Positions 24,340 to 34,517 of a stretch of 64,000 nucleotides of DNA are shown here, in pieces. Made by a program: the position numbers and the translations under genes. The notes under the pieces were generated by a model, which was not told the DNA's origin, made no database searches, and saw only the letters and a list, made by a program, of their open reading frames with translations. The DNA comes from Boudabousia marimammalium (lineage in GTDB: Bacteria; Actinomycetota; Actinomycetes; Actinomycetales; Actinomycetaceae). Positions within the stretch are counted from its first letter, which is position 1. Every line of letters begins with the position of its first letter. The stretch spans positions 272,123 through 336,122 of the forward strand of contig NZ_MPDM01000001.1 in the NCBI RefSeq assembly GCF_001936115.1, in the 5' to 3' direction.

Positions 24340-27300
24340 AGGCCCTAATGCGTTTTTCACTGACCCGCTCCGCCGTGCCGAGCTGCTGGGCGAATAGGGA
24401 GACGCGGTATTCTTCCAGCAGCCACAGCGCGTGAGCCGCCTGCGCAGCGGCAGTGGTTTTCGCCTCGCCCTCGGCCATTTCGGAAACCTGCGAGGCGAAA
24501 ACCTGAACCTCATCAACCATGGACTGCAGCTGCCAAGCCAGCCGGTCATCACGGTGCAAATCGCGCGGCGCCGACTGTAAACGCAACAAATCAGCCTGCA
24601 GATAGCGGGCCAGATGCGGCAGCTGCGACCAGCCAGTACGCGAAATGAAACGCCCCTCCACCAGGCCGAGCGCGTGCGCCTTCACCTCAGAGGCGACCGC
24701 CGCCAGATTAATGGAACGAATCTGCCGCAGCTGCCGATCCACCTGCGAATACTGCTCCAAAGCGTCAGCAGCCGCCGCGGCGACCGCATAAACCCGATCC
24801 TCGAAACGCTCACGAACCATCTCCACTGCCCGGTCAAAAGCCTGCCGGTCACGGATTGCGGCCGCGCCACCCGGACGGCCAGCCGCCACCGAAGCGACCT
24901 CGGCCACCAAAGACCGTGCCGCCTCCCACTGGCAATCCGCAATCAGCGACTCCGTGGAACCATACTGAGAAACCGCCAAAGCCAAGGCCTGCCGCGCATT
25001 CCAGCGGGAAGAGATCCGCCCTTCCGCCAGCCGGACCGCCTGCAACACGAGGGCTGTCACCGCCGCCGCATGATCTTGATCGCGGAGCGTCGCGCTAGAC
25101 GCAATCTGCACCTGCACCAGCGGGTAATCTGTCTGCGGATCAGTGGCCAGACCCGGATAGCCGGTCACTCTAATGCCCTGCGGCCCCGAGGTTTCCACCG
25201 TCGCCGGCAAGGCGTCATCCGCGGTCGCCAGTTGCGGCCAGGCGGTCAGATTCTCCAACTGCTGGCCCGCCCAATCCGACTGGCCACGGTTTGTAGCGGC
25301 GCCAGCGGTCGCGGCAGATTTCGCCAAGCGACTCTGCTTTCGGCTGCGCCGCTCCTGCTTTGTGGCCTCCGTCTTCGCGGCCAGCAGCGCCTCAGCGACC
25401 GCCCCCTTCACCGCGGTTTTCACGGCCGCCTGCCCGGCCTTCGCAAACTTCTTCTGCAAGAGCGCCAAATCATCACCCACGCCCAGCACGCGCCCGTCCG
25501 AGGCCATCACCTGATACCGCACCTTCACGTGCTCCGGCAGCCGCTGCGCACTGACTTTCCAGTCATCCGCTGTAATCTCCACGCCCGCCTCGCGCGCCGC
25601 CACATGCGTAAAAGCCTCACGGAAAGACACCGCCGGAATGCCCGCAGGCCGGTTTTCATCCGGTCGCACGCTCGGTTTCGTTCCAGTGGACTGCTGGGCA
25701 GGTGCTTGCTGAGTAGGGGGTTTAACCCGACTTTGCTTAGTGGGGGACGAGGGAGAGGTGTCGCCCGCCCCGCCAGCCGACGGTTTCCCCGGCGCCGCCA
25801 CCCCAGCTCGCGTAGCCCACTGCGCCAAACGATCCAGGCTCTGCGCCAGCGCACTCTCCGCACTATCCTCCGCCGCGGACTCGGCTTGAACCGCAGACTC
25901 GGCGGGCGGCACACCCTCGTCCTCGGCCTCTAAACCATGCTCACGCAAGCCCTCCAACACGGGCACGAAACGCTTCGCCCACTGCGGGGCGGGAACCATC
26001 TGCCGGCGGATCGGCTTCGGCAGGGAACGGATCGTTTCCGCCACCAAATCCGGTAGCATCCCCGGCACCAGCCAATCAAACCCTTCCGAGCGTAGGCGCG
26101 CCAGCACCTCCACCGGGACCTTCACCGTCAAACCATCAGAAGGACGGCCCGGCCGGAACTGATATACAACCGGCAGCCGCAAATCACCCTGCACCCAAGT
26201 GTCCGGGAAACCGGCAGTATCCTGCCCGCCCGGCAGCAGCAACTCCCGCGTAAAATCCAGCAAAGTCGGTGTCTCCCGGCGGGCGTCCTTCCACCAGCGG
26301 TCAAAATGCGCGGCCGAAGTAATCCCCGCCGGCACGCGAGACTCATAGAAAGCGGCAATCACCGACTCATCCGCCACCAGGCCCGGCGTGCGGGTCCGCG
26401 CCTCAATCTCAGCAGCTTCAGCCAGCAAATCCTGATTATGCCGCCAGAACTTGTGGTGCGTGCGCCAATCACCCTCCACTAGGGCGTTCTGGATGAACAT
26501 CTCCCGCGCCAGCTCCGCCGCCGTCACATCACCCAGCTTCACCTGATCTTTCAGCCGGCCCAAAGGCACTGAACGGTCCGCAATCAGCGTCATACCGTAC
26601 AGCAGAACCTTCTCTTTAATCATGGCGGCCCCATGCCGGCGCGACCAGTACGGTTCAGAATAAACCCGCCGAATCAGATGCTTCGCCGCTGGCTCAATCC
26701 ACTCCACCTTCACTGCCGCGACCGTGCGGGCAAACAGCCGGGAAGTCTCCACCAGCTCCGCCGCCATCACCCAATCCTGTCGGGTTTTCGCCAAACCAGA
26801 GCCCGGCCAGATCGTGAAATGCACGCCGCGCGCGCCCTCGTAATCCTTTGACTTCTCCGTCCAAGTGCCCAAATTTCCCAGCAAACCCACCAGCAGTGCC
26901 TGATGGATCGCGTCCGCATCAACCGTCGTCGCTGACTCCGTGAGCGCCACGCAGGCCCGCGCCGTCGCATTCGGAATCCCACCCTCCGCGGCCTCCTCCG
27001 CTACCTGCCGGGCGCTAGGTAGCTCCAGAGTGCCGAGGGTGATTCCCAAAGGCTTAGCCAACTGGCGCAACTGCGCGTAAACATCCTGCCACTCCCGGAT
27101 CCGCAGGTAATGCAAAAACTCCGCCCGCACTGTGCGCCTAAACGCTGAACCGGACAAATCCCGCGAAAGCGTCCGCACATACCGCCACAGGTTCAAATAG
27201 GTGATGAAATCAGATTTCGGGTTCGTGAACCGATTATGCAGCTCATCCGCCGCCTGCTGATGGTCGAGGGGGCGCTCTCGAATATCTTGAATCGACAGGG

Positions 27301-28885
27301 CCGCCACAATCACGCCCACCTCAGTGACGCAACCCAGACGCTGCCCCTCCAGCAGGATGCGTCCCAGCCGTGGATCAATCGGTAGTGCCGCCAAAGTGCG
27401 GCCAATCTTCGTCAAAGCATGGGAGGCTGTGCCGCCTCTTTCGCTTTGTTTCGCGCCGGCCTTCAGTGCCCCAATCTCCACCAGCTGCTGCACGCCAGAG
27501 CGAATCGCCCGCGCATCCGGCGCCTCCACGAACGGGAAATCCTCCACCGCACCCAAACCCAGTGCCGCCATTTGCAAGATCACGCTGGCGAGGGAGGTCC
27601 GCACAATCTCCGGCTCCGTAAACTCCGGGCGGGACTCAAAATCAGCTTCAGAATATAGGCGGATGGCGATACCGTCCGCCACGCGGCCAGAACGGCCCGA
27701 ACGCTGATTCGCGGAAGCCTGACTGATTGCTTCAATGGGAAGGCGCTGCACCTTAGTTTTCTGTGAATACCGTGAAATCCTAGCCAAACCCGGATCAATC
27801 ACATAGCGAATCCCCGGCACCGTCAAAGAGGTTTCCGCCACGTTCGTAGCCAACACGATGCGGCGCATCTCATGCGGCTGGAAAACCCGCTGCTGCTCCG
27901 CACTGGAAAGCCGGGCGAACAACGGCAACACTTCCACACTGTCGGCGGGCCGGTTCTTCCGGGGCAGCTCATGCGCATTCACATAGCGGCGGCCCAAATG
28001 GTCACTAAGCGCCTGATTGGTGTCACGAATGTCCCGCTCACCGGGCAGGAACACCAAAATATCGCCCGGGCCTGCCTCCATCAGCTCATCGACCGCATCC
28101 AAAATGCCCTGCACCTGGTCGGCTTCCGCCTCCACTGAGACTTTCCCGTGGGAACGCTTCGCCTTACCGGCGGGTGGGGTAGAGGCGCCCTCGGCCCCCT
28201 CGTCCTCCCTGTCGGAGAGCTCAGGAACCAGCGGACGGTAGCGGATCTCAACTGGGTAGGTGCGGCCGGAGACCTCAATGATGGGGGCGGGCGTGCCGTC
28301 AGGGCGGGCGAAATGTTGCGCGAACCGCGCCGAATCAATGGTTGCGGAGGTGACAATGACTTTGAGTTCGGGGCGCATCGGCAGGAGCCGCGCCAAGTAG
28401 CCGAGGAGGAAATCAATGTTCAAAGAACGCTCGTGCGCCTCATCAATAATGATGGTGTCGTAGCGTTGCAGCAGGGGATCGCCCTGAATTTCAGCCAGCA
28501 AAATGCCGTCAGTCATCAGCTTGATGAGGGTTCTTTCACTGACCTCATCGGTGAAACGGACCTGGTAGCCGACCAGGTCGGAAACCTTCGTGCCCAGTTC
28601 GTAAGCGATCCGGTCCGCGACCGCCCGAGCCGCAATCCGGCGCGGCTGAGTGTGCCCAATCATGCCGGTGATGCCGCGCCCCAACTCCAAGCAAATTTTC
28701 GGCAGCTGAGTGGTTTTACCCGAACCGGTTTCACCGGACACAATCACAACCTGATGGTCACGAATCGCTGCCGCAATATCGTCGCGGCGGGCTGAAACGG
28801 GGAGCTCCTCCGGATAGTTGATGGCCGGTAAAGAAGCTTCCCGGGCGGCGATTTGCGCGGCAGTGAAACCTCGACCGGCAGACAT
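24326..28885 (-). CDS. hrpA: ATP-dependent RNA helicase HrpA
   Basis: 1,519 residues; ATG 28885 with TTAGGAG upstream. It is a DEAH-box helicase: GETGSGKTTQ (51-60), DEAH (148-151), the SAT motif in VIVTSATID, NVAETSLTVPGI and QRSGRSGRV. The helicase-associated and OB regions follow, then a long C-terminal DUF3418-type domain. A Pro/Ala/Ser-rich linker around 1000-1110 is unusually long, which accounts for the extra length over the ~1,300 of E. coli HrpA. Likely acts in mRNA/ribosome processing. marC lies 22 bp upstream on the same strand. The last codons are mirrored, in diverged form, next to the left 181-bp repeat. Confidence 0.95.
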   Translation of the reverse strand: MSAGRGFTAAQIAAREASLPAINYPEELPVSARRDDIAAAIRDHQVVIVSGETGSGKTTQLPKICLELGRGITGMIGHTQPRRIAARAVADRIAYELGTKVSDLVGYQVRFTDEVSERTLIKLMTDGILLAEIQGDPLLQRYDTIIIDEAHERSLNIDFLLGYLARLLPMRPELKVIVTSATIDSARFAQHFARPDGTPAPIIEVSGRTYPVEIRYRPLVPELSDREDEGAEGASTPPAGKAKRSHGKVSVEAEADQVQGILDAVDELMEAGPGDILVFLPGERDIRDTNQALSDHLGRRYVNAHELPRKNRPADSVEVLPLFARLSSAEQQRVFQPHEMRRIVLATNVAETSLTVPGIRYVIDPGLARISRYSQKTKVQRLPIEAISQASANQRSGRSGRVADGIAIRLYSEADFESRPEFTEPEIVRTSLASVILQMAALGLGAVEDFPFVEAPDARAIRSGVQQLVEIGALKAGAKQSERGGTASHALTKIGRTLAALPIDPRLGRILLEGQRLGCVTEVGVIVAALSIQDIRERPLDHQQAADELHNRFTNPKSDFITYLNLWRYVRTLSRDLSGSAFRRTVRAEFLHYLRIREWQDVYAQLRQLAKPLGITLGTLELPSARQVAEEAAEGGIPNATARACVALTESATTVDADAIHQALLVGLLGNLGTWTEKSKDYEGARGVHFTIWPGSGLAKTRQDWVMAAELVETSRLFARTVAAVKVEWIEPAAKHLIRRVYSEPYWSRRHGAAMIKEKVLLYGMTLIADRSVPLGRLKDQVKLGDVTAAELAREMFIQNALVEGDWRTHHKFWRHNQDLLAEAAEIEARTRTPGLVADESVIAAFYESRVPAGITSAAHFDRWWKDARRETPTLLDFTRELLLPGGQDTAGFPDTWVQGDLRLPVVYQFRPGRPSDGLTVKVPVEVLARLRSEGFDWLVPGMLPDLVAETIRSLPKPIRRQMVPAPQWAKRFVPVLEGLREHGLEAEDEGVPPAESAVQAESAAEDSAESALAQSLDRLAQWATRAGVAAPGKPSAGGAGDTSPSSPTKQSRVKPPTQQAPAQQSTGTKPSVRPDENRPAGIPAVSFREAFTHVAAREAGVEITADDWKVSAQRLPEHVKVRYQVMASDGRVLGVGDDLALLQKKFAKAGQAAVKTAVKGAVAEALLAAKTEATKQERRSRKQSRLAKSAATAGAATNRGQSDWAGQQLENLTAWPQLATADDALPATVETSGPQGIRVTGYPGLATDPQTDYPLVQVQIASSATLRDQDHAAAVTALVLQAVRLAEGRISSRWNARQALALAVSQYGSTESLIADCQWEAARSLVAEVASVAAGRPGGAAAIRDRQAFDRAVEMVRERFEDRVYAVAAAAADALEQYSQVDRQLRQIRSINLAAVASEVKAHALGLVEGRFISRTGWSQLPHLARYLQADLLRLQSAPRDLHRDDRLAWQLQSMVDEVQVFASQVSEMAEGEAKTTAAAQAAHALWLLEEYRVSLFAQQLGTAERVSEKRIRALLRG

Positions 28886-28906
28886 AGCCCGAACTCCTAA
28901 GAGGTG

Positions 28907-29542
28907 TCAGCCTGCTAAGCCCGGCAGCAAAACCACCAGACCGGAAGCCATCATTTGTACGGAAATAGCGGCCAAAGTCATGCCCATCAGGCGGGTCATA
29001 ATAGTGCGCAAAGTAAAAGACATCCGCTTGCCAATCACATTGCTCAAATACAAGACCACCGCTAAAGTCACCAGCACCAGCGCCAAAGCGCTCAAGGATC
29101 CCACATAGTCGGCCACAGATTTAGACTGCGCGCCAAACAAAATCAGGGCAGTAATCGTGCCCGGGCCCACCACAATCGGGAAAGTGAACGGGTAGAAAGC
29201 AATATCATCAACCTGCTCCTGCCGATTCTTCTCCGCCCGCGATCCCTCATGGCTGGAACTACCTTTACCGCCCAACATTCCCAGGGAAATAGTCAGCAAC
29301 ACAAGGCCGCCAGCAGTACGGAAATCAGCCATCGAAATACTGAAGAAAGACAGAATCGCCTGACCACTAAAGAACACAATCAGGCTCATAATTGAGGAAA
29401 ACAAAATCACCCTAATGGCGGAATGTTTCCGCTCCTCAGGGCTCTGATGCCCAGTCAACGAAAGGAATACAGGCAGGTTCACGAACGGGTTCATAATGGC
29501 GAACAAGGTGCCCAAGGCTTTAATAAACAAGACTGTATTCAC
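28907..29542 (-). CDS. MarC family (UPF0056) membrane protein
   Basis: 211 residues, six membrane helices. The family pattern is clear: FAIMNPFVNLPVFLSLT at the N-terminus, FFSISMADFRTAGGLVLL, and IAFYPFTFPIVVGPGTITALI in the second half with the conserved PLxxGPG-like segment. The role of MarC proteins is not established; early claims of drug resistance were withdrawn. GTG start with a weak ribosome-binding site. Immediately upstream of hrpA. Confidence 0.88.
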   Translation of the reverse strand: MNTVLFIKALGTLFAIMNPFVNLPVFLSLTGHQSPEERKHSAIRVILFSSIMSLIVFFSGQAILSFFSISMADFRTAGGLVLLTISLGMLGGKGSSSHEGSRAEKNRQEQVDDIAFYPFTFPIVVGPGTITALILFGAQSKSVADYVGSLSALALVLVTLAVVLYLSNVIGKRMSFTLRTIMTRLMGMTLAAISVQMMASGLVVLLPGLAG

Positions 29543-29596
29543 ACACAGTATTCTGTCTTACTCTCAGGCTAAGAGCAATGTTAAGTGACTAGCGGC

Positions 29597-30388
29597 TCAT
29601 GAGCGCTTGACGCGCTGCTTGGGAAGGGCCGGACTGACATGCCTCGTCGCCCATGCCAAAGACCTTTCCAGCAGAGACTGACATTCGTCAAGATTAGCGA
29701 AATGGCAGGCATGCTCCACATGAATAGTGGAACCATTAGGTAGCAGCGGGAAAGCCTCCTGCGCCTGACCGATACTATCCAAGCCCATATCGTCAGCGTC
29801 AAAAATGATGCTCACTGGTGCCTCCAAATCAGACAGCAGTTCACTGGTGTCATTCAAGGACAGGTCCTTAAGCGTGTCCCGAGTGATCACGAACCATTCA
29901 CGTGGCCCTTCCGAATCGTCAGGAATCCGGGTAACGCGACGGCTTTCCAAATCATCCAACTGTTCGGGTGAGAAAATCTCATTCCAATCAAAGAAAATGG
30001 GGCCCACCACCGGGGAGGATAAAATCATGGTCCCCACCGGGGGCTTAGCTTTCAAAGCAATAACCGCGCCGAAAGAGTGGGCGTGAATAATCTGGTGCGC
30101 GTAGCCGCGGTCAGCTAACCATGAGCAGACGGAGCGTAAATCCTCCACCTGGTGTGCGGCGGTAATGGCGTCATCCTCGGACAAGCCGCAACCGGAAAAA
30201 TCGAATAAAAGAGTGGCATACCCGGCACCCCGGTAGGCGGCAGCTAGCTTATCGAAATGCCCGCCACTATGCCGGTCACTCAAAAAAGAGTGCACAAAAA
30301 CCACGACTGAGCCGCGCGCATCAACCGGTTCGGTCAACGTGGCGGATAGTCGGATTCCGCGGGGGGTCATGATATCGACTTCTGTCAC
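29597..30388 (-). CDS. Alpha/beta hydrolase
   Basis: 263 residues from a GTG; an ATG six codons later is a possible start. The layout is complete: oxyanion strand VVVFVHSFLSDRHSGGHF, nucleophile elbow AHSFGAVIAL (Ser105), an Asp in IIFDADDMG and a His in HACHFANL, giving a full triad. It resembles the 2-hydroxymuconate-semialdehyde/serine aminopeptidase group used for lipids, esters or peptides; substrate not deducible. Lies 54 bp upstream of marC on the same strand. Confidence 0.85.
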   Translation of the reverse strand: MTEVDIMTPRGIRLSATLTEPVDARGSVVVFVHSFLSDRHSGGHFDKLAAAYRGAGYATLLFDFSGCGLSEDDAITAAHQVEDLRSVCSWLADRGYAHQIIHAHSFGAVIALKAKPPVGTMILSSPVVGPIFFDWNEIFSPEQLDDLESRRVTRIPDDSEGPREWFVITRDTLKDLSLNDTSELLSDLEAPVSIIFDADDMGLDSIGQAQEAFPLLPNGSTIHVEHACHFANLDECQSLLERSLAWATRHVSPALPKQRVKRS

Positions 30389-30516
30389 GTCTCTACTTTA
30401 CGGGCAAACAGGCGGAAACTCCAGACTGTGAATCACTTAAAGTTAGTTTTCGCTCATTGCTGAGGATTCCGTGCAGCAACACATCCTCGTCCCCCACTTT
30501 GTGACACAATAGTTAG

Positions 30517-31554
<1,038 letters not shown>

Positions 31555-31625
31555 TCTGCTGACTTTGGTTTAGCTGGCTTGGCTTGGGTGGTTTGGGTTG
31601 CTTGAGTCAGGTTTGCTTTAGCTTG

Positions 31626-31671
31626 GGGCCGAGGGTGAGTGTGTGGCTTACCCTCGGCCCGCTTTATTTTT
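31626..31671 (+). terminator. Rho-independent terminator of nrdF
   Basis: An 11-bp stem GGGCCGAGGGT (31626-31636) with ACCCTCGGCCC (31650-31660), a 13-base loop, then a T-rich tract to 31671. The stem uses the frequent GCCGAGGG octamer on both arms. Confidence 0.85.
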
Positions 31672-31793
31672 GCTGAGTTATCTGGGGTGGCGGCCGCCAT
31701 GGTTGGTGTTGCGGTGGCTTGCGCGTGGGTTTGGTTGTCCACTTGCTATTGTAGTGTTTTGATACCGCATCCCCCTGAGTGTGAAGGTGCAAT

Positions 31794-32384
31794 ATGACTT
31801 TTCGGATTTTAACAGTGTGTACTGGCAATATTTGCCGTTCTGCGATGGCCAAAATGGTTTTCGAGCAGCGTTTTGCTGAAGATGGGCTGGATGTCCAAGT
31901 GGATTCTGCTGGGGTTTCTGCGGAGGAGCAGGGTAACCCGATCGATTATCGGGCTGCGCAGGTGTTGCGGGAAAATGGTTATGAAGTTACCGGCCATCGG
32001 GCCCGACAGGTTCAGCCGGGCGAGTTAGCAGATTATGATTTGGTGCTGGCGGCTACCGGTAATCATTTGGGGCGCTTGCGCGGGATGGCAGCAGCTGACG
32101 CTACTGCCGCCACTAATACTGGCGCTGCCTCCGCTGCCTCCGCTGCCTCCGCTTCTTCCGCCGATTTCGCTTCTGCGTCTACCACCGCTTCCTCCACTAC
32201 TTCCGGCGCTGGTCCCGCGCAGAATCTCCACCTGATGCGAGATTTTGATACTGCCGGGGTGGGCGCGGACATGCCTGATCCTTGGTATGGCGATATGGAT
32301 GACTTCGTGGAGACCTTAGCGACGATTGAGCGTATCTACCCGCAGATCGCTGCGGAAGTTCGCGCCGCTGGCGCCACTTCCTAG
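31794..32384 (+). CDS. Low-molecular-weight protein tyrosine phosphatase with Ala/Ser-rich insertion
   Basis: 196 residues; ATG 31794 with AAGG upstream. The P-loop VCTGNICRSAMA (8-19) contains the catalytic Cys and Arg, and PDPWYGDMDDF (161-171) contains the general-acid Asp. Enzymes of this family in actinobacteria dephosphorylate proteins or take part in polysaccharide export. A 40-residue stretch of Ala/Ser/Thr (about 100-142) separates the halves and is absent from the usual ~150-160-residue family; its coding DNA includes GCTGCCTCC three times in tandem (32124-32150). Confidence 0.88.
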   Translation: MTFRILTVCTGNICRSAMAKMVFEQRFAEDGLDVQVDSAGVSAEEQGNPIDYRAAQVLRENGYEVTGHRARQVQPGELADYDLVLAATGNHLGRLRGMAAADATAATNTGAASAASAASASSADFASASTTASSTTSGAGPAQNLHLMRDFDTAGVGADMPDPWYGDMDDFVETLATIERIYPQIAAEVRAAGATS

Positions 32385-32450
32385 CGCAGCTGCGTGAATT
32401 TAGCGGAGTTGAGCAGAGTCTCCTGCCGCAAGAGGCAGGAATTGTGTGGA

Positions 32451-32552
32451 AGAATTCCACACAGTTTTGTTTGTGTGTGCGAAAAAGCCAAAAATTGGCC
32501 AAATTTGGGCTAAAAACGTGTTTTTTCCACACAATTTCGTTTGTGTGTGGGA
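32451..32552. repeat. CACACA-hairpin element, copy 2
   Basis: Same motif order as 1201-1303: AGAATTCCACACAG, TTTGTTTGTGTGTG, then AAAAAGCCAAAAATTGGCC and AAATTTGGGCT, then CCACACAATTTCGTTTGTGT ending GTGG. Each CCACACA faces a TGTGTGG, giving two hairpins around a central dyad. Confidence 0.72.
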
Positions 32553-32602
32553 TTTTGCCACACAAAATAGGTAGAAACTGGTACTTCCCCACGCAGTTCC
32601 GG

Positions 32603-32670
32603 CGAGTGTGCACTTTAGTGTTAATTGTGCACCGTAGAAGGTGCACAATTGTTGGTAAGGGTCACAGTCG
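32603..32670. repeat. GTGCAC dyad element, copy E
   Basis: Begins CGAGTGTGCACTTTAGTGTT like copies C and D, with AATTGTGCACC and GGTGCACAATT as inner arms; the right outer arm is degenerate (GGTCACAGTCG). Lies about 50 bp after the CACACA element. Confidence 0.88.
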
Positions 32671-32786
32671 GTGAGGTGAGCCGCGCCGGCGGCGGGATGG
32701 GCCGCTGTTGGGATGGTTGTGGCCGCTGGGTTTAGGTAGGCCGGCGGCGGGCGGAACAGCTGGGCCGACCAACCCCACCGACGCAA

Positions 32787-32834
32787 CAAACCGCCGGGTT
32801 GGTGGAAATCACTCCACACGGGCCCGGCGGTTTG
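32787..32834. terminator. Hairpin after the YbjN gene pair
   Basis: CAAACCGCCGGG (32787-32798) pairs perfectly with CCCGGCGGTTTG (32823-32834); 12 bp downstream of the YbjN stop codon. No T-run, but a likely 3' end for the minus-strand operon. Confidence 0.6.
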
Positions 32835-32845
32835 CCCAAAAAGTG

Positions 32846-33307
32846 TTAGCTTAAATCCGCAGTGACTGCTTCAGACAGCTCAGAAATCTCACGCTCCAGC
32901 ATCTCAAACACGCCAAGATAGCTGGCCAGCTGGGCGTCGGTGATTCCGGCGGACTGTCCCTCGGCCCCAGGCTGCCCAATGAACAGGCAAACGTCAGCGA
33001 TTACCTGGTAGCCGTCATTATCTTGAATCGTGTAGAAAGTTGGGAAGTAGGTGGTGCGGTGACGCTGCGAAATATGCGAGTTCGCGATGGCCGCGTTCTG
33101 CTCCGAAAGGCTGGCATGCCACATGCCGCGGAACAGTACGAAAGCGCCGCCGGCCTCCAACTGGATCTGCATGGGGACGTCACCGAAGCCGGTCTGGATC
33201 TGGCCGTCAGTGACCTGATAGTTGAAACCCTGGCTGTCAAAAAGTTCTGTAATGCGCTCAATCGTTAAAGGACGGAGCTGAGTGTTGTCAGGAGTTGGAT
33301 TGCTCAT
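32846..33307 (-). CDS. YbjN domain-containing protein
   Basis: 153 residues with the YbjN fold pattern (type III chaperone-like): an N-terminal helix ITELFDSQGFNY, strands GGAFVLFRGMWHA, then TTYFPTFYTIQDNDGYQVIADV and a long C-terminal helix. YbjN proteins have no agreed function in actinobacteria. Its ATG overlaps the upstream stop by one base (TGATG), and the two proteins are paralogous, so they probably form a complex or act together. Confidence 0.8.
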   Translation of the reverse strand: MSNPTPDNTQLRPLTIERITELFDSQGFNYQVTDGQIQTGFGDVPMQIQLEAGGAFVLFRGMWHASLSEQNAAIANSHISQRHRTTYFPTFYTIQDNDGYQVIADVCLFIGQPGAEGQSAGITDAQLASYLGVFEMLEREISELSEAVTADLS

Positions 33308-33783
33308 CAGTTCTGCTCCTTAGACTGTGCTGCCGGGCCGGACTTCTTTGCTTCATCAGCCCAGGTCACCAAATGCGGTAGGAGCTTTTCAATCTCGCTG
33401 ACCACATGCAGTGAAGCGGTTAAACTAACCTGCAGGAACTGGACCAGCTGAACATCATTCAAACCGGCGGGCACCACAGTGTTCGACTCGGTGTGGAGTT
33501 TAACTTCTTCCTCATTGTCGGCCAAGTAAACTTTCGGTAGCAATGCGTTCGCGTTATGGGATTGCACAAAAGCAACCGCTTTGGCGCGGTCCGTCGGATC
33601 AGCCAAGTCGCCGCGCCAAACTCCCTGCACGGAAAAAGTTGAGCCAGCCAGCTGGCAGATAAAAATAATGTTCAAAAATGGGACCATTATGGCTTTGCCT
33701 GAAGGGTCAGCTTGGGTGCGTAGACCCTGCTCTTCCAGCAAACTACTAATGCGTTCCATTGTGACCTCTGTAGGTGCACTCAT
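33307..33783 (-). CDS. YbjN domain-containing protein, paralogue
   Basis: 158 residues; ATG with AAGGAA upstream. Same layout as its neighbour: ISSLLEEQGLRTQ, FICQLAGSTFSVQGVWRGDL, LLPKVYLADNEEEVKLHTE and a C-terminal helix of about 40 residues, ending in a charged tail. The pair arose by duplication, and the sequences have diverged considerably. First gene of the two-gene operon. Confidence 0.78.
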   Translation of the reverse strand: MSAPTEVTMERISSLLEEQGLRTQADPSGKAIMVPFLNIIFICQLAGSTFSVQGVWRGDLADPTDRAKAVAFVQSHNANALLPKVYLADNEEEVKLHTESNTVVPAGLNDVQLVQFLQVSLTASLHVVSEIEKLLPHLVTWADEAKKSGPAAQSKEQN

Positions 33784-33907
33784 GAAGTTCCTTCCGGAGT
33801 CGAAAACTATGCCGGGCGGCCATCGCCCGCGTAGATATGTTCCTACCGGCTAGTCTACAAGCAGACCCTAAGGATAAAGCCGAATTTTGCCAATACCGAA
33901 ACTGGAC

Positions 33908-34456
33908 TCAGTTGCTGGTGTTTTCTGTAGTCACCGGCGGCAGCACTGACCAGGGGAAGTTAATCCACAGGTCGGTGTCTTTCCAAACGTAGTCGGGTTT
34001 AATGATGGAGCGCGACTTTTCGTAGATCACCATGGAGCGGGCGTCAACCTGCACGGAGGTTTCCCCGTCGAGGGAGAGGCCGCGTTCACGAATCAGTTGC
34101 ATAACCATTTTCAAAGTTTTACCTGAGTCCGCTACGTCATCAACCACTAGGACGCGTTTGCCGTCGAGGGCGGAAACATCCATCAGCGGGGGTAGCAGCA
34201 CCGGCTCCGGCAGGGTTTCTGCCACATCGGTGTAGAACTCAACATTCATGGTGCCCATCGCTTTCACCCCGAGGGCGTAGCTGACGGCGCCGGCCGGTAG
34301 CAGGCCACCACGGGCGACAGCCACAATCAGGTCGGGCATCCAGCCGGAATCACGGACCTGACGCGCCAATTCGCGCATTGCGTCGCCGAATCCTTGCCAG
34401 GACAGATTCTCACGGGGATCATTTTGTGTACTTGTTGCACCATCATCAAAAACCAT
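33908..34456 (-). CDS. Phosphoribosyltransferase
   Basis: 182 residues. The PRPP-binding loop is clear: RVLVVDDVADSGKTLKMV (around 102-119). Upstream, DLIVAVARGGLLPAG matches the phosphate-binding region of type I PRTases such as xanthine/hypoxanthine-guanine enzymes. It probably salvages a purine base onto PRPP. Divergent from the membrane protein at 34518; two purine-linked genes (this and the distant purB) are not adjacent. The specific base cannot be set from sequence. Confidence 0.85.
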   Translation of the reverse strand: MVFDDGATSTQNDPRENLSWQGFGDAMRELARQVRDSGWMPDLIVAVARGGLLPAGAVSYALGVKAMGTMNVEFYTDVAETLPEPVLLPPLMDVSALDGKRVLVVDDVADSGKTLKMVMQLIRERGLSLDGETSVQVDARSMVIYEKSRSIIKPDYVWKDTDLWINFPWSVLPPVTTENTSN

Positions 34457-34517
34457 AACTACACTTTACTAGGCTTGGTTAAGCTGTGCCACGTTGATTG
34501 TGTGTAAAAATACGTCT

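Larger units (their letters stand above)
32385..32845. other. Intergenic repeat region after the phosphatase gene
   Basis: 460 bases without a credible gene. It contains a small hairpin (CTCCTGCC/GGCAGGA, 32420-32440), the second CACACA-hairpin element, dyad element E, a G+C-rich stretch and a hairpin at 32787-32834. Open frames on the minus strand are repeat artefacts. Confidence 0.7.

Noticed and set aside
24600-28800. Long plus-strand open frames opposite hrpA
   Set aside because: They mirror the codon bias of hrpA, show Arg/Pro/Ala-rich low-complexity sequence and match no family.
32400-32820. Minus-strand frames after the phosphatase gene
   Set aside because: They run through the CACACA and dyad repeats and have no initiation signals.
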